The notes below the pieces were generated by a model, which saw nothing but the letters and a program-made list of their open reading frames with translations, was not told the origin of the DNA and did no database searches. Below are positions 35,796 through 46,496 of a stretch of 64,000 nucleotides of DNA, in pieces (the stretch's first letter is position 1; each line of letters begins with the position of its first letter). Origin of the DNA: Amylostereum areolatum (taxonomy: Eukaryota; Basidiomycota; Agaricomycetes; Russulales; Stereaceae). The stretch covers positions 372,001-436,000 of the forward strand of contig SAXG01000021.1 of the NCBI GenBank assembly GCA_012932865.1, given 5' to 3'. A program made the translations under genes and the position numbers.

Positions 35796-36467
35796 TCATC
35801 TTAGCCGTCCTGGCAACCCGGGAACGCTGCTAAACCGTTGATTATCGCCTTGCGGGGCGCAGGGCGCGTATACCTCCCCAAGAACCGTCCCCTCTACGGA
35901 AAAAGACAGCAAAACCCCTGGCTCAACTACCCATCGCGGAGGCCCCAACATGCGCCTTCCTCGTGCCCGACTGTACGCTTCGCCGTATGAAAGTAGCGGG
36001 ATCCAGCCTCGCTCGTAGACTTGGATAGTTAGGTTTTTGGGGGCATCCACGGCTTGACCAGTTTTGGGGTCGATCAGGTCGAAGTTGTACCCGAACATGT
36101 AGCCGTACCACCAGCGTATTGTGAGCCCGGGATGGCCAGATTTCGAAGGGAGCTGAGTGTGTCGTACGGTAGGATCGTCTGGTGCGGGGCGCGCCTGTCG
36201 TCGATAAGGATCAGTGACGACCTAAGCAAGAACTCGAACAACGAACCCCGTGTATAGAACCCCGTGTATAATGGTGTTGCCATGCGGTCCGCCACTTTTT
36301 GCACGCGCTTGTCTGCCCAGTCAGACCACTCGGACTCTGGAAGTCCGAGACATTCGAAGTGGCTGCGTAGTGAGGGACTTGCACGAAGTTGTGCAAGATG
36401 GCGCGGGAGGTCTATACGAGTCCCATGCGCAATTGTAGGGAGAATTCTTGGTGGTTCATCCTGTTGG
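35796..36467 (-). CDS. Unknown protein, frame-broken, 5' end not found
   Basis: An exon beginning after an AG near 36467 reads DEPPRILPTIAHGTRIDLPR, HLAQLRASPSLRSHFECLG, ESEWSDWADKRVQKVADRM, TRGSLFEFLLRSSLILIDDR and LPYDTLSSLRNLAIP. After a one-base gap near 36128 (a C run one short) it continues GLTIRWWYGYMFGYNFDLID, NLTIQVYERGWIPLLSYGEA, RRMLGPPRWVVEPGVLLSFS and ends PGLPGRLR. The composition is that of a real globular protein. I recognise no family. A 14-base tandem duplication at 36243-36270 lies inside it and is read through in frame. Further 5' exons probably lie between 36480 and 36740. Confidence 0.55.
36243..36270. repeat. 14-base perfect tandem duplication
   Basis: GAACCCCGTGTATA occurs twice in direct succession, inside the coding stretch of the unknown minus-strand gene. 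Confidence 0.9.
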
Positions 36468-36859
36468 TAGAGTTAATAAAATGCCCAAATTCACGACTGG
36501 GATGCAGCTGACTGGACGAAGGATCTGGGCCTTGCGACCACCTTGGACGTCTTGTCTGCGAGTCTTGCGAGGAATGATTGTCCCGATGTGGGTCGTAAAC
36601 GGAGGGAGTGAGGAAATGGGCATGACAATGAGGCTACGTGGGCAATGGGTTGGAGCTGAAAACGAGCTATGTGGACAAAGCACGCGAGTGGTGAGAGAGT
36701 TGAGAGAGTTCAATCGAGCACGCGCGGTCATATAAGTTCGACGGTTGTTTTACTTTGTTTGGAAGTGTTCGTTTTGGTAACAGTATAGGCGCGTTAACGG
36801 TGATCCGGGCCTCCGGGCACAAAGTGGTCATATCATGCCATGGGAGCCTCATTGGGAGG

Positions 36860-37302
36860 TTAAAGTTTCAAGCCTCCATAGTTATATGTCTGAGATGACA
36901 TAGTGGACACAATCACAATAGAGCCCCCGTGCTGACGGCCTTGCCACAACCTGAGGCCTGAGTACTCTTCGCGTGTTAGTATAGACAGATGGGAAGTCTG
37001 AATGGGACCCACCTGGCTGCTGCACGCGCGGTATTGAACACGCCGAGCACGTTGACATTGAAAACTTTGTTGAAATCCTCGGTCGTGAGCTCCAATGGTA
37101 GCGATATACTGCAATGATGCCGGTAGGCACCCGCATGTGCGACCGTCTTGCTCAGAGCCAGCCCGATGCCCCGATTGCTTCCAGTGACGACGATGCATTT
37201 ATCTAGAAGCCTTGAGCAAAAATCAGAAGAAAAAACGAGGATTTACACACTGGTGAGGTCGATCGAGAAACCTTTGGATGAGCTATAAAAATGCATGGCC
37301 AT
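36860..37302 (-). pseudogene. SDR fragment (internally deleted, no catalytic Tyr-Lys)
   Basis: The first exon MAMHFYSSSKGFSIDLT joins across an intron (about 37250-37205) to NKCIVVTGSNRGIGLALSKT, a classic SDR cofactor motif. After VAHAGA the sequence jumps to PLELTTEDFNKVFNVNVLGV, FNTARAAAR, so roughly 80 residues with the central strands (including the NNAG region) are missing. A last exon LWQGRQHGGSIVIVSTMSSQ ends at NYGGLKL and a stop, before the YxxxK motif. A product could not be an active enzyme. The parent resembles fungal SDRs of the sorbose/mannitol reductase type. It is unrelated in detail to the intact SDR at 28154-29355. Confidence 0.75.
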
Positions 37303-37494
37303 GGCGAGAATAAGTAGAAGGTGGGAACGAGAGATACCGAGCGTCCTCTTGCTTATAACGCGGAAGGCAAAGTTGAGCGGCTTCTAGCATTGAATATCAA
37401 GTCAATGCCGTCACTGACCAGGCGGCCGTAGATAAAAGCTTCCTATATTCCCATGCCATCGTGGGTTTCCGAAGGTCGACATACATAGAATACC

Positions 37495-38789
37495 TCAAAC
37501 TTCGTCAACGTTATCATTGACAGTCTTCGCCGCCCTTCGTTGTGCCGCCCATTCACGCGCCCGTGCTCGACGCGCTTCCTTCGCAGCTTCCTCACCAGCT
37601 TGCAAATCGACTCCTGCCCGGACGACCGTTTCTTCTTCATGGGAGGTCTCGCCTTCCGCATCGCCTTCCTGCTCGCTGCCTTCTTCACTGTCTGCATACC
37701 CCATCAGACCACCTAGGCCGGCCGGCTCCTTTCTCTCGGGAACTCCCCCCTTCTCCAGCCTTGCGTGAGCTTTGATCCGGGCCCATGCGCGGGCCCAACG
37801 CCCGCGTAGGAATGCAAAGCGAGGATCCGCACCATGGTTTGCCAGGATGCGCATCTCCAGGTGGGCACCATTTGCTGTAGCAAGAAGGTGGGAAGCTGTC
37901 CTCCGCATGACCGCCGTCTGCGCATCGTCGGGCTATTGGGGACAAGGTCAACAGACGATCAACATCCAGCAGGCATGATGGGCACGTACCTCCTCATCAC
38001 TACCTCCCCATCGTTCTCCACTTACCCCCTCGTCGATTTCATCATCTGCCATAGCGCGCATACGTTCTTCGCGCAGTTTCTCAAGTTGTCTTCGTCTCTT
38101 GACGCGAACGTAATCCTCAGTTTCATCGGGGGACAAAAAGAAAGTATCCTCCGCATCGGAAGGAAGGTCCGTCCACCCGCCTGGAGATGTTGGCCGAGAC
38201 AGAGCCACATCAGTCGAGAGAAGATTTGGGGGCTCGTCAAGAAGGAGTCGAGCATCATATCTGTCAAAACAACAACGTCAGACCACTGGTGTAAAATATA
38301 GAGACCGGAAGAAAAGTCATATACCGCTGTACACTCGTCTACGCAACCATAAACATAGCAAAAACCCGTACCAGACAACAAGACAGGAATGGCAACGTCG
38401 TTGTGATACAGCCACAGTCCACACGACGCTTGACGTATAAACACACGGTACCGACATCCATGAATTCTTTAAAACCAAAGCACGGATACACACCTATCTA
38501 CCCATACGACGCCTTCTCCTTCTGCATTCCACCCAAGCCTGATTAAGCCGTCGCCAACGCGTCCTGAAGATTCAACTTCTAGGGCATCTGCAGAGTATGT
38601 CGCTCGAGGGCCCCGTACGATGTCCGCCTCATGCGCGATGACACGGAGAGCAGGGTCATATTCGAGTTCTTCTTGGCCTTCGCCCCAGGGCTGTTCCAGT
38701 TCATCAGATGCTTCGTCACGACGGCGAGTTCTGGGGGATCTCGAGCCCTCCTGGTATGAGGAGCGAAGTTTACGTTTGCGAGAGGACAT
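37495..38789 (-). CDS. SWAP (Surp) domain protein, putative RNA-splicing factor
   Basis: SWAP domains occur in pre-mRNA splicing regulators (SF3A1, SFSWAP and relatives). Exons: MSSRKRKLRSSYQEGSRSPR to VVWVDR, then SSCGLWLYHNDVAIPVLLSG (intron with donor GTGTAT near 38490), then YDARLLLDEPPNLLSTDVAL, a Lys/Arg-Glu helix (VRVKRRRQLEKLREERMRAM), and the last exon with the SWAP domain: RTASHLLATANGAHLEMRIL, ANHGADPRFAFLRGRWARAW (helix, G, FxFL pattern). An acidic linker and a basic helix (AKEARRARAREWAAQRRAAK) end at NDNVDEV. The N-terminus is basic and could be a nuclear signal. All joins are in frame. Confidence 0.85.
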
Positions 38790-38963
38790 TCTGGATCAAG
38801 ACCAAGTTGTGTCGGCGGTGCGGCGGCTTTATTCATTGTAGATCCACGTGATACAGAAATGGCTGATTCGTTTTGTGAACTCATCGTTTACGTTGACTTG
38901 CTCTTTCATTTGCTGATTCTGCACCAGCTGATCGCGTTCCCTCTCGCGACCTTTCCTGAAGCT

Positions 38964-39336
38964 ATGGACAACCAGGATGTGAACGGACCTGAGTTTGGTG
39001 GCGCAACTTTCCCCCCGCAGCGCCAGGACATGGAATACCTTTGCGCAGGTAGGCCCCCCCTCAATCCACTTTTGCGACCTTTTACCCCGACCCCTCCTTC
39101 CAATACGTTAATAAAATTGCGCTGTGGGACATACGGGATCTAACCACATGTCCGGTTACTCTCAGATTGTGGCGCGAAGAATGAAATCAAGGCTCGCGAG
39201 CCTATACGTTGCCGTGAGTGCGGACACCGCATCATGTACAAAAAACGAACCAAGCGAAGTGCGTTGCGTCGTTCCTTGATTGTATCACGCGCCGGATCCA
39301 ATGGTTGGAACAGTGGTCCAATTTGAAGCTCGCTGA
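38964..39336 (+). CDS. RPB12: RNA polymerase I, II and III subunit RPABC4
   Basis: This is the smallest shared subunit of the three nuclear RNA polymerases, a zinc-ribbon protein that holds the assembly platform together. Three exons join to a 66-residue protein. Exon 1 gives [26 protein letters not shown]; an intron follows (about 39049-39166). Exon 2 carries [20 protein letters not shown] and [11 protein letters not shown]; the last intron (about 39261-39311) leads to MVQFEAR. The four zinc cysteines are 27, 30, 44 and 47 (CADC and CREC). The [17 protein letters not shown] ending is diagnostic. The gene is so short that only spliced reading shows it. It starts 175 bases from the SWAP gene, in divergent orientation. 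Confidence 0.96.
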
Positions 39337-40552
39337 AAAGAGAACATGGTCAACTCGAGATCGTGATGCTCAAGTTCCATGGTTCACTGTTCTCGTTCAC
39401 GCCGCTACAGCATTCGGAAACACCTATCTGATGAAAGTTCTCGGCATCGCGTTGACTGCCAGACCGTGGGTCCGGAATATCAGCACTCCGGAGGGACATG
39501 ATGTTGACTATTCGTGTACGCTGTCCGTGTATGCTACTTACGCCGTTGCGGCACATCCTTGCGAAATAGCCAGGTTTATGCGCGTACACCCCCACATCGA
39601 GGGGGGGGGGGACGTAGAGTGTCGGCTTCGGTCAAGATCCAAGCTTTCACAGTTCAAAATCCAACCCGCCAAGTCCAGTTCATCCGTCGGGCGCAACAAC
39701 CTTTCCTTGCTCCCTGCGTCTACACAGGCCTTAGTTCATCCGACAGCCACTTCTTGGAAGCTGTTTATCGTGGTTACCATCGATATCACAATGAAGGGCT
39801 CAAAAGAACCGAAGGATCACGAATGGCGTTTACGTTTGCGTGCCATACTTACTCGCCTAGATCATGCCAGATGACGGGAAACCTGACCATCTGTTCTTGG
39901 GACGGCCACTGTGAGATGTGACCCGCTCAAAAGCACCTGGAAGGTACAATGTGCGTAACCGCGGTTAGCCTCTGGTCTTGATGCCGTCTTGGAATATATC
40001 CAGCCAGCTAATAGCCAATGTAGGTCCGAGGACCCTGCCAACAATCATCATAATTCGTCCGTTGGACATGCTTGCATCGTATAGGCATGAGGGACCTTGC
40101 TCGTACTACCTGGATGATGACATGTGGCATTGAACCAACGCGTAACGAAGTTGTTGAGTCGGTAAACTTCCCAGCCAACCTGTTACCCGCTTTCATTGCT
40201 GGAGAGGTTTTACTTATCCTGCCCAAGATGGCTACGCGACGACGCTAAGGTGATGTCTCCGTCGTGATACTTACCACGAATCGAAACGGATGCTCAAGTA
40301 CTTTATCGTTGCCGGAGTCGCCCCGTGGGCGGCCTGCCCTGCCAGTGGGTCCCTGACGTTCCGCTTCCCACCAACACTTCGTTCTGACCGCCCCAATTCT
40401 CAGATCTTCATGGAAATGTATACTGCATCGTGATCTGTATGGGTCCGCCCATCATGTCATCAATGTTCGTTGCGGTGTTGTTTCACACTTAATGGTCCAC
40501 TGGACACACGTCGCTCTAGGTTTATCCTTTCCCCCATGCTAGAGGGTTTGCC
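39337..40552. other. Intergenic, no gene seen
   Basis: Two long overlapping plus-strand frames (39218-39874 and 39514-39921) have no motifs and cross the end of RPB12. A run of 12 or more G at 39600-39611 lies here. Confidence 0.55.
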
Positions 40553-42596
40553 ATGTCCGTGACTTTGACAGCTGCGGATGGTCTTCACTACGCCGCCCAA
40601 GTACGCTCTTTTCAGGTGGGTCCGCCCTCGATGACACAGAAATTCTGGGGTTCTGACGCGCACCGGGTGGACGGCAATGTAGTATGTGCAAGGTATGGCC
40701 CCACAACTCTGCCTCATATTCAAGGCATGCTTATCATGGTATATTCAGTCGCCAGCATGGCCGTGCTGGTACGCCCTTCCTTCTTCCTGAAGCTTGTCTG
40801 GTATATAACGTGTATCCGAAGGTTTACGACGCACTCATTCTCTTCGGCGAAGAGGTGTGCGCCATACACCGTTTTCTCCTTTTTTTTTGTTCTCATCGTA
40901 TACTGCCAGGTGGATCTCATCTGGAAAGCGCGCTGGACGCTTCCAAAGGCTCTCTACTTGCTGAGCCGTTACACTCCTTTCATCGACTTGGCGGTCGACC
41001 TGTATCGTAAGCCTCCCAGCATGCGTTTTGTCGGCGTCATCTGACAGTGGACACGACGGTAGACACGCTCGCTTTTCCGCAGCCTAGCCCTGAGGTAACT
41101 CTACATCCTCTTCCGCTGGAAGAACTGTGGCTGGTTCTGATTATCAACATATGTGCGTAGGCCTGTCAGTCGTCGTACGTATTCATCAGCTGTAAGTGTG
41201 CTATCCGTCAAGTTCCAAGCTTTGTCGCTGCCATACTCATGAATCCCAAGGGTCCATGGTCATCGGCATGGGTCTATCTGAAGGTCGGCTCTTCGCATGC
41301 CCGTTGGCAATCGTTCACGGCTGATATTGTTCACCGTGCAGTTGTCATGATCCTGCGCATCTACGCCATGCGAGGGCGATCAAAGAGGGTGCTTTACAGC
41401 CTCGTCACACTTTGGGGGGTGCGCATCCTCCTCCATCTCGCGGGTTCGAACGACCGAACTGATGCATCCCCGGCGTACAGATCCTCATCATCATCGGTCT
41501 GTTCTTCAGCAATCGCGTGGCGTATTCCGTCACATGTGAGTGGCACTGTAGGTTCTCTCTGTACCGACGCGAAAATAAATCCTCCTGCAGTCGGCCAGCT
41601 GAACATTCCGGGCCTTGACGGCATGGGTCTCACCGGCTGTCACAACCTCCCTACCCCCTCTTTTTCGCTTGCCGCCGCATTCGTGAGCTTGCTCGCGATG
41701 GAAGCAGGTTCGTTGGATCTCATCCGCACGAACGACCTGGAACTTACGGCCCCACACAGTCATAGTTGTGCTAACGGTCTTGACTGCGGTAAACCGATGG
41801 AATGGTGGGCAGTCTCCACTAGAGGATCCGCAGTTTTTGACGTTATGTTATTCTAATTCAGAGCGATACCAATTCGAGTCTTTCGACATGACCTTCAAAA
41901 CGCTGTACTTTGACGGTGCGTTATATCTGTAGTCTGTATGGTCGATTTTTTGATTGCGATGTCAAGGCATCTTCTTTTTTCTCTGTCTGCTAGGTAGGCG
42001 TGTAGATGGCTTGTGTCCGTTGCGTGTAATCGAGGCTGTCCCAGGGTTCTCCCTCCTCAACATCACGTTCACGTTGCTGACAGACAACGTATGTGCATCC
42101 CTCGGAATTCCATCGTCCATCGATCTGTCCTAATGCCTCTCACAGCCTGCGATCACCTCCATCTTCATCGTGTAAGTTCTACTGCTACGCCGCGTCTTTC
42201 TCAAATCTCACCCCCAACCTTTTGCTTCCTGCATCTCCACCCACCAGTCCGATGCGCGTCATGCACGGTATCCTCTCCTGCCGCATGCTCCTCAACATCC
42301 GCCGCGTCGCCGCCAAGATCGTCGTCCTCCCCCTCCCCGTCGTCGTCCCGCCGCCCCGGGGCTCCGAAGCCTCGATCGACACTTTGGACTCGGACGTGAC
42401 CGCCGTGGACCGGCGAGAGCTGGACTACGACGATAGCGGGCTCGTCCTCGGTCGCGGCGCGGAATGGTGGGACGACGACGTGAGCGTGCACGCGCCCAAG
42501 TGGGAAGCGGGGTACGCGGAGCCTTCGGCGGGGGTGAAGATCGGGAGATTGTGGACGACGATTCGGAGGCGGGCGAGGGCGCCTTGGGGCGACTGA
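40553..42596 (+). CDS. DUF6533 family membrane protein
   Basis: DUF6533 proteins are multi-span membrane proteins greatly expanded in Agaricomycetes; their function is unknown. The N-terminus MSVTLTAADGLHYAAQ and the ARYG element lead to the DUF6533 core: YDALILFGEE / VDLIWKARWTLPKALYLL and RYTPFIDLAVDLY, with an intron at about 40853-40909 between the halves. A later exon has ADIVHRAVVMILRIYAMRGR and SKRVLYSLVTLW, the usual helix followed by a basic loop. The last exon has SCRMLLNIRRVAAK and a hydrophilic tail ending RRARAPWGD. Middle exons between 41100 and 42200 are hard to place, so the splice model is rough. At least five introns are expected. Confidence 0.75.
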
Positions 42597-43782
42597 AGGT
42601 CGCGTGCGATGCCATAAGGGGTCGTTGCCCTCCTCGAAAGCTTCATATTCACCTTCTCATGCTATCCTTATTTTTCCAGCATCGATCCTTGAGGGATCGG
42701 CTGGTGTATACTTACCACATGTTCGTTCGTTCGTTCGACTGTCCAGTGCTTTGCATATGCCCTCCCCCTGTCTTGAACCTGCATATTCGTGTATCTATAG
42801 CCTATCTGTACTATAATAAATTTGTCCACCGGTGGCCGGTGTCGAGCCTTTATGGAACCAACGGTCCCTCTGCAGCGCGAGACAACCCAAAGGGCTCGAA
42901 TTTGAATTGACGGATGCTTTTAGACGGGGGAAAGCCCTCGGCGGTACCGGTCCACTTTCAGAACGGGCGCACGGCTTCCTGCCGAGTTCCCAAGAAAAGC
43001 ACCGTCTGTACAGTATGTACGCTTACCAACAACAGCCAAACCCCTCCTTGACAATCTGCGTCCGGACGCAAGGCAGCCTCGTCCGAACGCCTCACGCCCA
43101 TGCGGGTGCTCATCGAAGACGAAGCCCTGCATGACACGGGTGGGGCGGGCGTCAGGTGAGAGAGAGATGGCATCGAACGTTGAAACGCGTGAATAAAACA
43201 AGATGCGTGTACAGTACTGATACCCGTATGGAATAGATCCAAGCAATGTACTTTGTCTGGGGAGGTGTGTATGTACGCGGAGGGAAACCGAGGTGCGCGG
43301 GGGAAAGGGACGATTACAACAGGAGAATAGGTTACAGAGACCGCCGGAAAAGCCAAGAACGGATGGGAGGGGATGCAGAGGCAACGGCGGCGCGACATGA
43401 ACGAACATGTGGAGGAACGGGAGGGAGGACAAATGGGATCGGAGAAGAGGTGGATGAGCGCGCGACCTAAGGGGAAGACTAAGGTGCGTGGATGGGGAAA
43501 GAGAAGACGGACGTGAGATGAAAGCGGTGTGTGGATCTAAGTACGGAGGGTGCGAGGGGTCGGACGGTCGGACTTCCGCCCGCCGTCGGATAGGGTTCCA
43601 GGAAGACGAAGAGAGGATAGCCGGATTGATAGAAAGCCTCGCCCAAGCCTTCTCAGCCGCCCGCACACCGACCCACACATAGGCCGCATATATCACTCCC
43701 TCCCCACTCGAGCACACGCCCACGCCCCGACCTCCCCTTTTTCCTGCCACCGCGCATCGACTCCCCCCCGCTCTCTCCTTCC
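42597..43782. other. Intergenic between convergent genes
   Basis: No supportable gene. A 401-codon minus-strand frame (42920-44125) overlaps the PAP2 gene in the wrong frame and is an artefact of high GC. Confidence 0.55.
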
Positions 43783-44964
43783 TCACGCGTTGCGCTCCAC
43801 GAAGCGCGGAAGCACCTCCTCGCCTTTCCACTCGATCGCGGAGACGCTGCCGCCGGCCGGAGCGGGCTTGTGGAGGTGCAGCAGGTAGAACACGCGGTTC
43901 TCGAGAGGGAGGAGCGCGAGGAGGACGCTGTTGGCGTTGAGGGCGAGGATGGCGAGGAAGAAGCCGGCGACGGCGTCGATGATGTAGTGGTTCGCGGTCG
44001 CGACGATCGCGAGCAGGATCGTGGCCGGGTAGAGGAGGAAGACGGGTGTGGAGGACCGTAGCGACGGAAGGTGGTGCGGGGCGCGTGGGCGAACAGGGAC
44101 CAGCCGACGAGGAAGGAGTAGCCAAAGTGGAGGGAGGGCATGGCGGCGTACTGGTTGCAGAAGCGGTTGGTGGTCCAGACGGAGGACATGTTGCCGGCGT
44201 GGACGGTGTCGACGAAGCCGTAGGAGGCCGGGAGGAGACGGGGCGGCATCGCGGGCCATAGGGTGAAGACGACGAAGGCCAAGAGGTTGGCGAGGGCGAG
44301 GGTGCGGCGGGTGGGTGCGTAGACGCGGGTAGGCTGGGTGTGGTAGAAGTAGGAAAGGAAGAGGATGGTGGCGGGTATGTGGATGAACGAGTAGATGCTG
44401 GGAAAAGGCATGTGAATCAGTATGTTTTGTTCTCTGCGACACTGACGGGGGCGGGCGGGCTCACCGGTTGAGGGCGGTGATGGCCCACGAACGGTTCATG
44501 ATATACTCCTGGATGGCGTTCTCCCACTGGAAGCCAAACTTGCGCTCGAACTCGATGAGTTGGATACCGTGGGCACGGGCGGTGTCGATGGTGCCTGCAT
44601 CAATGAAGAGGACGGCGCTGATGGCGCGTGCGATTTGGTAGACCCAGTAGGTGAGAGCCCAGTAGAGGACCTCGAGGATGAACGGGTACTTGTACACGAG
44701 GCGGGAGATCCAGCTTGAGGCGTAGCGGGAGGTGTCGAGGGGGGAGAGACGAAGAGGATTAGGCGCGCGCTCTTCGTCGTTGGAGAAGGAGGCGGGGGAG
44801 GCGTTGGCGGCGGCGAGGGAGGAGGCGGGCTTGACGGGGGACGAAGGAAGCAAGGGGGTGTGTCCGCGCTCTTGAGGACGGCGGTTGAAGTAGACACCGC
44901 CGGTGAGGAGGGAGATAACGATGAGGGGCTCGATGAAGAGGCCGAGGGGGTTCGTGCCGGCCAT
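43783..44964 (-). CDS. PAP2-superfamily membrane protein (Aur1/IPT-like phosphatase fold)
   Basis: PAP2-fold membrane enzymes act on lipid phosphates or move phosphoinositol groups. Exon 1 from MAGTNPLGLFIEPLIVISLL has a first membrane span, a Ser/Pro linker, then FILEVLYWALTYWVYQIARA, FERKFGFQWENAIQEYIMNR. An intron (about 44463-44399) leads to IYSFIHIPATILFLSYFYHT, TLALANLLAFVVFTLWPAMP, DTVHAGNMSSVWTTNRFCNQ, and YAAMPSLHFGYSFLVGWSLF, where PSLH is the second PAP2 signature. After a one-base shift near 44053 comes VFLLYPATILLAIVATANHY and IIDAVAGFFLAILAL, with the third signature NHYIIDAVAG (HxxxD). It ends PRFVERNA. The layout resembles fungal integral membrane PAP2 proteins. A GC-rich repeat with G-quadruplex potential lies just upstream. 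Confidence 0.83.
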
Positions 44965-45099
44965 GGCGATCGTGAAGGGGGTCGTATGAACAGACGTCGG
45001 GGGAGGGTGGACGACGAGGGGGTCGACGAGGAGGAATACAGAGAGGAGCGAGAGGAAGAAAGGAGAACGCTGAGAGGAAAGGCGGTTGATGGGCGGCAA

Positions 45100-46496
45100 G
45101 GGATTTTGAAGGGCAGGCGTTGCTCAGCCGCGAGCAGCCGCGTCGCTCAGCTCGTGTGACTGTTCTCGGTCCTCCGGCCTGCTCATCATCCTCCGTTGCT
45201 CATCCTCGTCCTCGACGTCCCCCGCGCCCCCGCCCCCCTCCGCTCCCTCCCCCGCCTCCCCGCCTCCCCGCCTCCCCGCCCCCATCTCCTTCTCTGAACT
45301 ACCCTCTCCATCCCCTTCCCTTGCACCTCTCCCCCTCGGCATTCGGCAAAGCGCCACCTCATTTCGTGCTGTGCTGATGCCTATCCTCCTGTGTCATTTT
45401 CGGCCATGTGCCCGTCAGCCCGTTTGTTTCACCACTTTGCGAGTCCTCCCTTCCCCTCACTCTCCTCCCGCTCCCCAGCCTTCCCTACTTCGTTCACGAT
45501 CCTCTTTCTCAATTTTGCCTCGCACACGACCCTTTTCTCCCCTCCTCACACGACCCGAATTCATTCTCCAGGTTCACCGGCCTCTTCAGGCACCCGCTGC
45601 AATTCAAATCGCCGTTGCCGCCGGCCTGCTTATGGCAACTCCTCCGTTCGCCTTGAACCGGCTGCCCCCACATCTTTGCTCAAGCTCAACGTCAACCTTC
45701 CCAGCTGACCATCCGGACCTTCTGGACATTCCAAGTGACTTAACCTTTGGATCGTAGAACATTCGTCAACATACGAGATCCGCGATGTCTGAAACGCCCA
45801 CTCGCCCTGCGCAGAGCCTGCGCAGCGCGCATGATTTCGATGCTTCGAACGCGCACGTCCCCGGGTTGCCCATACCAAGCCCGTACCTGTCAATATCCTG
45901 GTCCAATCTGCGCGCGATTCAACGGGCAGTTGCGAGGGGGCGCTGTCGCAATTCTCACCGTGCGGGCAGCAAGAGGCTGCAAGAGGGTGCTTATCTTTCC
46001 GGTGTATGTTCGGCGCGGTCCTTTCACCTTGTCTCTCCGCTACTCTAGTCCTTGCTACGCTTAGCTCGCCATGTCATATACGCAGGGCTGAGGTTTGCAA
46101 GTGTACTTTTTCTATTATCCGGGAGGTTCCGCTGAGTAAGATGAAGGCCGCCGTTAACTGTGGTCCAACAGACGCCCACCGTGGGACACCACTCTTCGGC
46201 GCAGCGACGCGAGATAGTATACTTATACGAATGTTCGTTCCACCGAGCATGGTACGAAGCCTCCTCGTTATACTGCAACATTGTCATTTACATTCATACT
46301 CGGCTCAACCTCGAGGGAGCCTCGAGTCGAAGCTCTCGTCACAAAGGACCAGTACACCCCGCGCGGCGCGTATGGCAAGTTCACGGAACGGACACCTGGA
46401 TAACGCGTACCACGGCGTACCCGACCTTTCACCTGCATCCTCGGGGTCCCAACTCATCATCCAACCCCAGTCCGTCGACCACCCATTCTCCGGTAC
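45100..46496. other. Intergenic, no supportable gene
   Basis: This is the promoter of the PAP2 gene (CT/GC-rich, 45100-45560) and the 3' flank of the TPR gene. Plus-strand frames (45371-45757, 45747-46064) are Pro/Ser/Arg-rich and unfamiliar. Confidence 0.5.
45222..45290 (-). repeat. G-rich CGGGGAGG tandem repeat (G-quadruplex candidate)
   Basis: On the minus strand CGGGGAGG is repeated about three and a half times, flanked by further G runs. It lies 260-330 bases upstream of the PAP2 start and on the coding strand of that gene. Confidence 0.8.

Noticed and set aside
43653..43790. Extension of the PAP2 protein beyond 43783 in another frame
   Set aside because: The frame that carries the HxxxD motif ends cleanly at ERNA; the longer frame loses all membrane segments.
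42920..44125. 401-codon minus-strand ORF
   Set aside because: It overlaps the PAP2 exons in another frame, is Arg/Ser/Pro-rich and has no domain; it is a shadow of GC-rich coding DNA.
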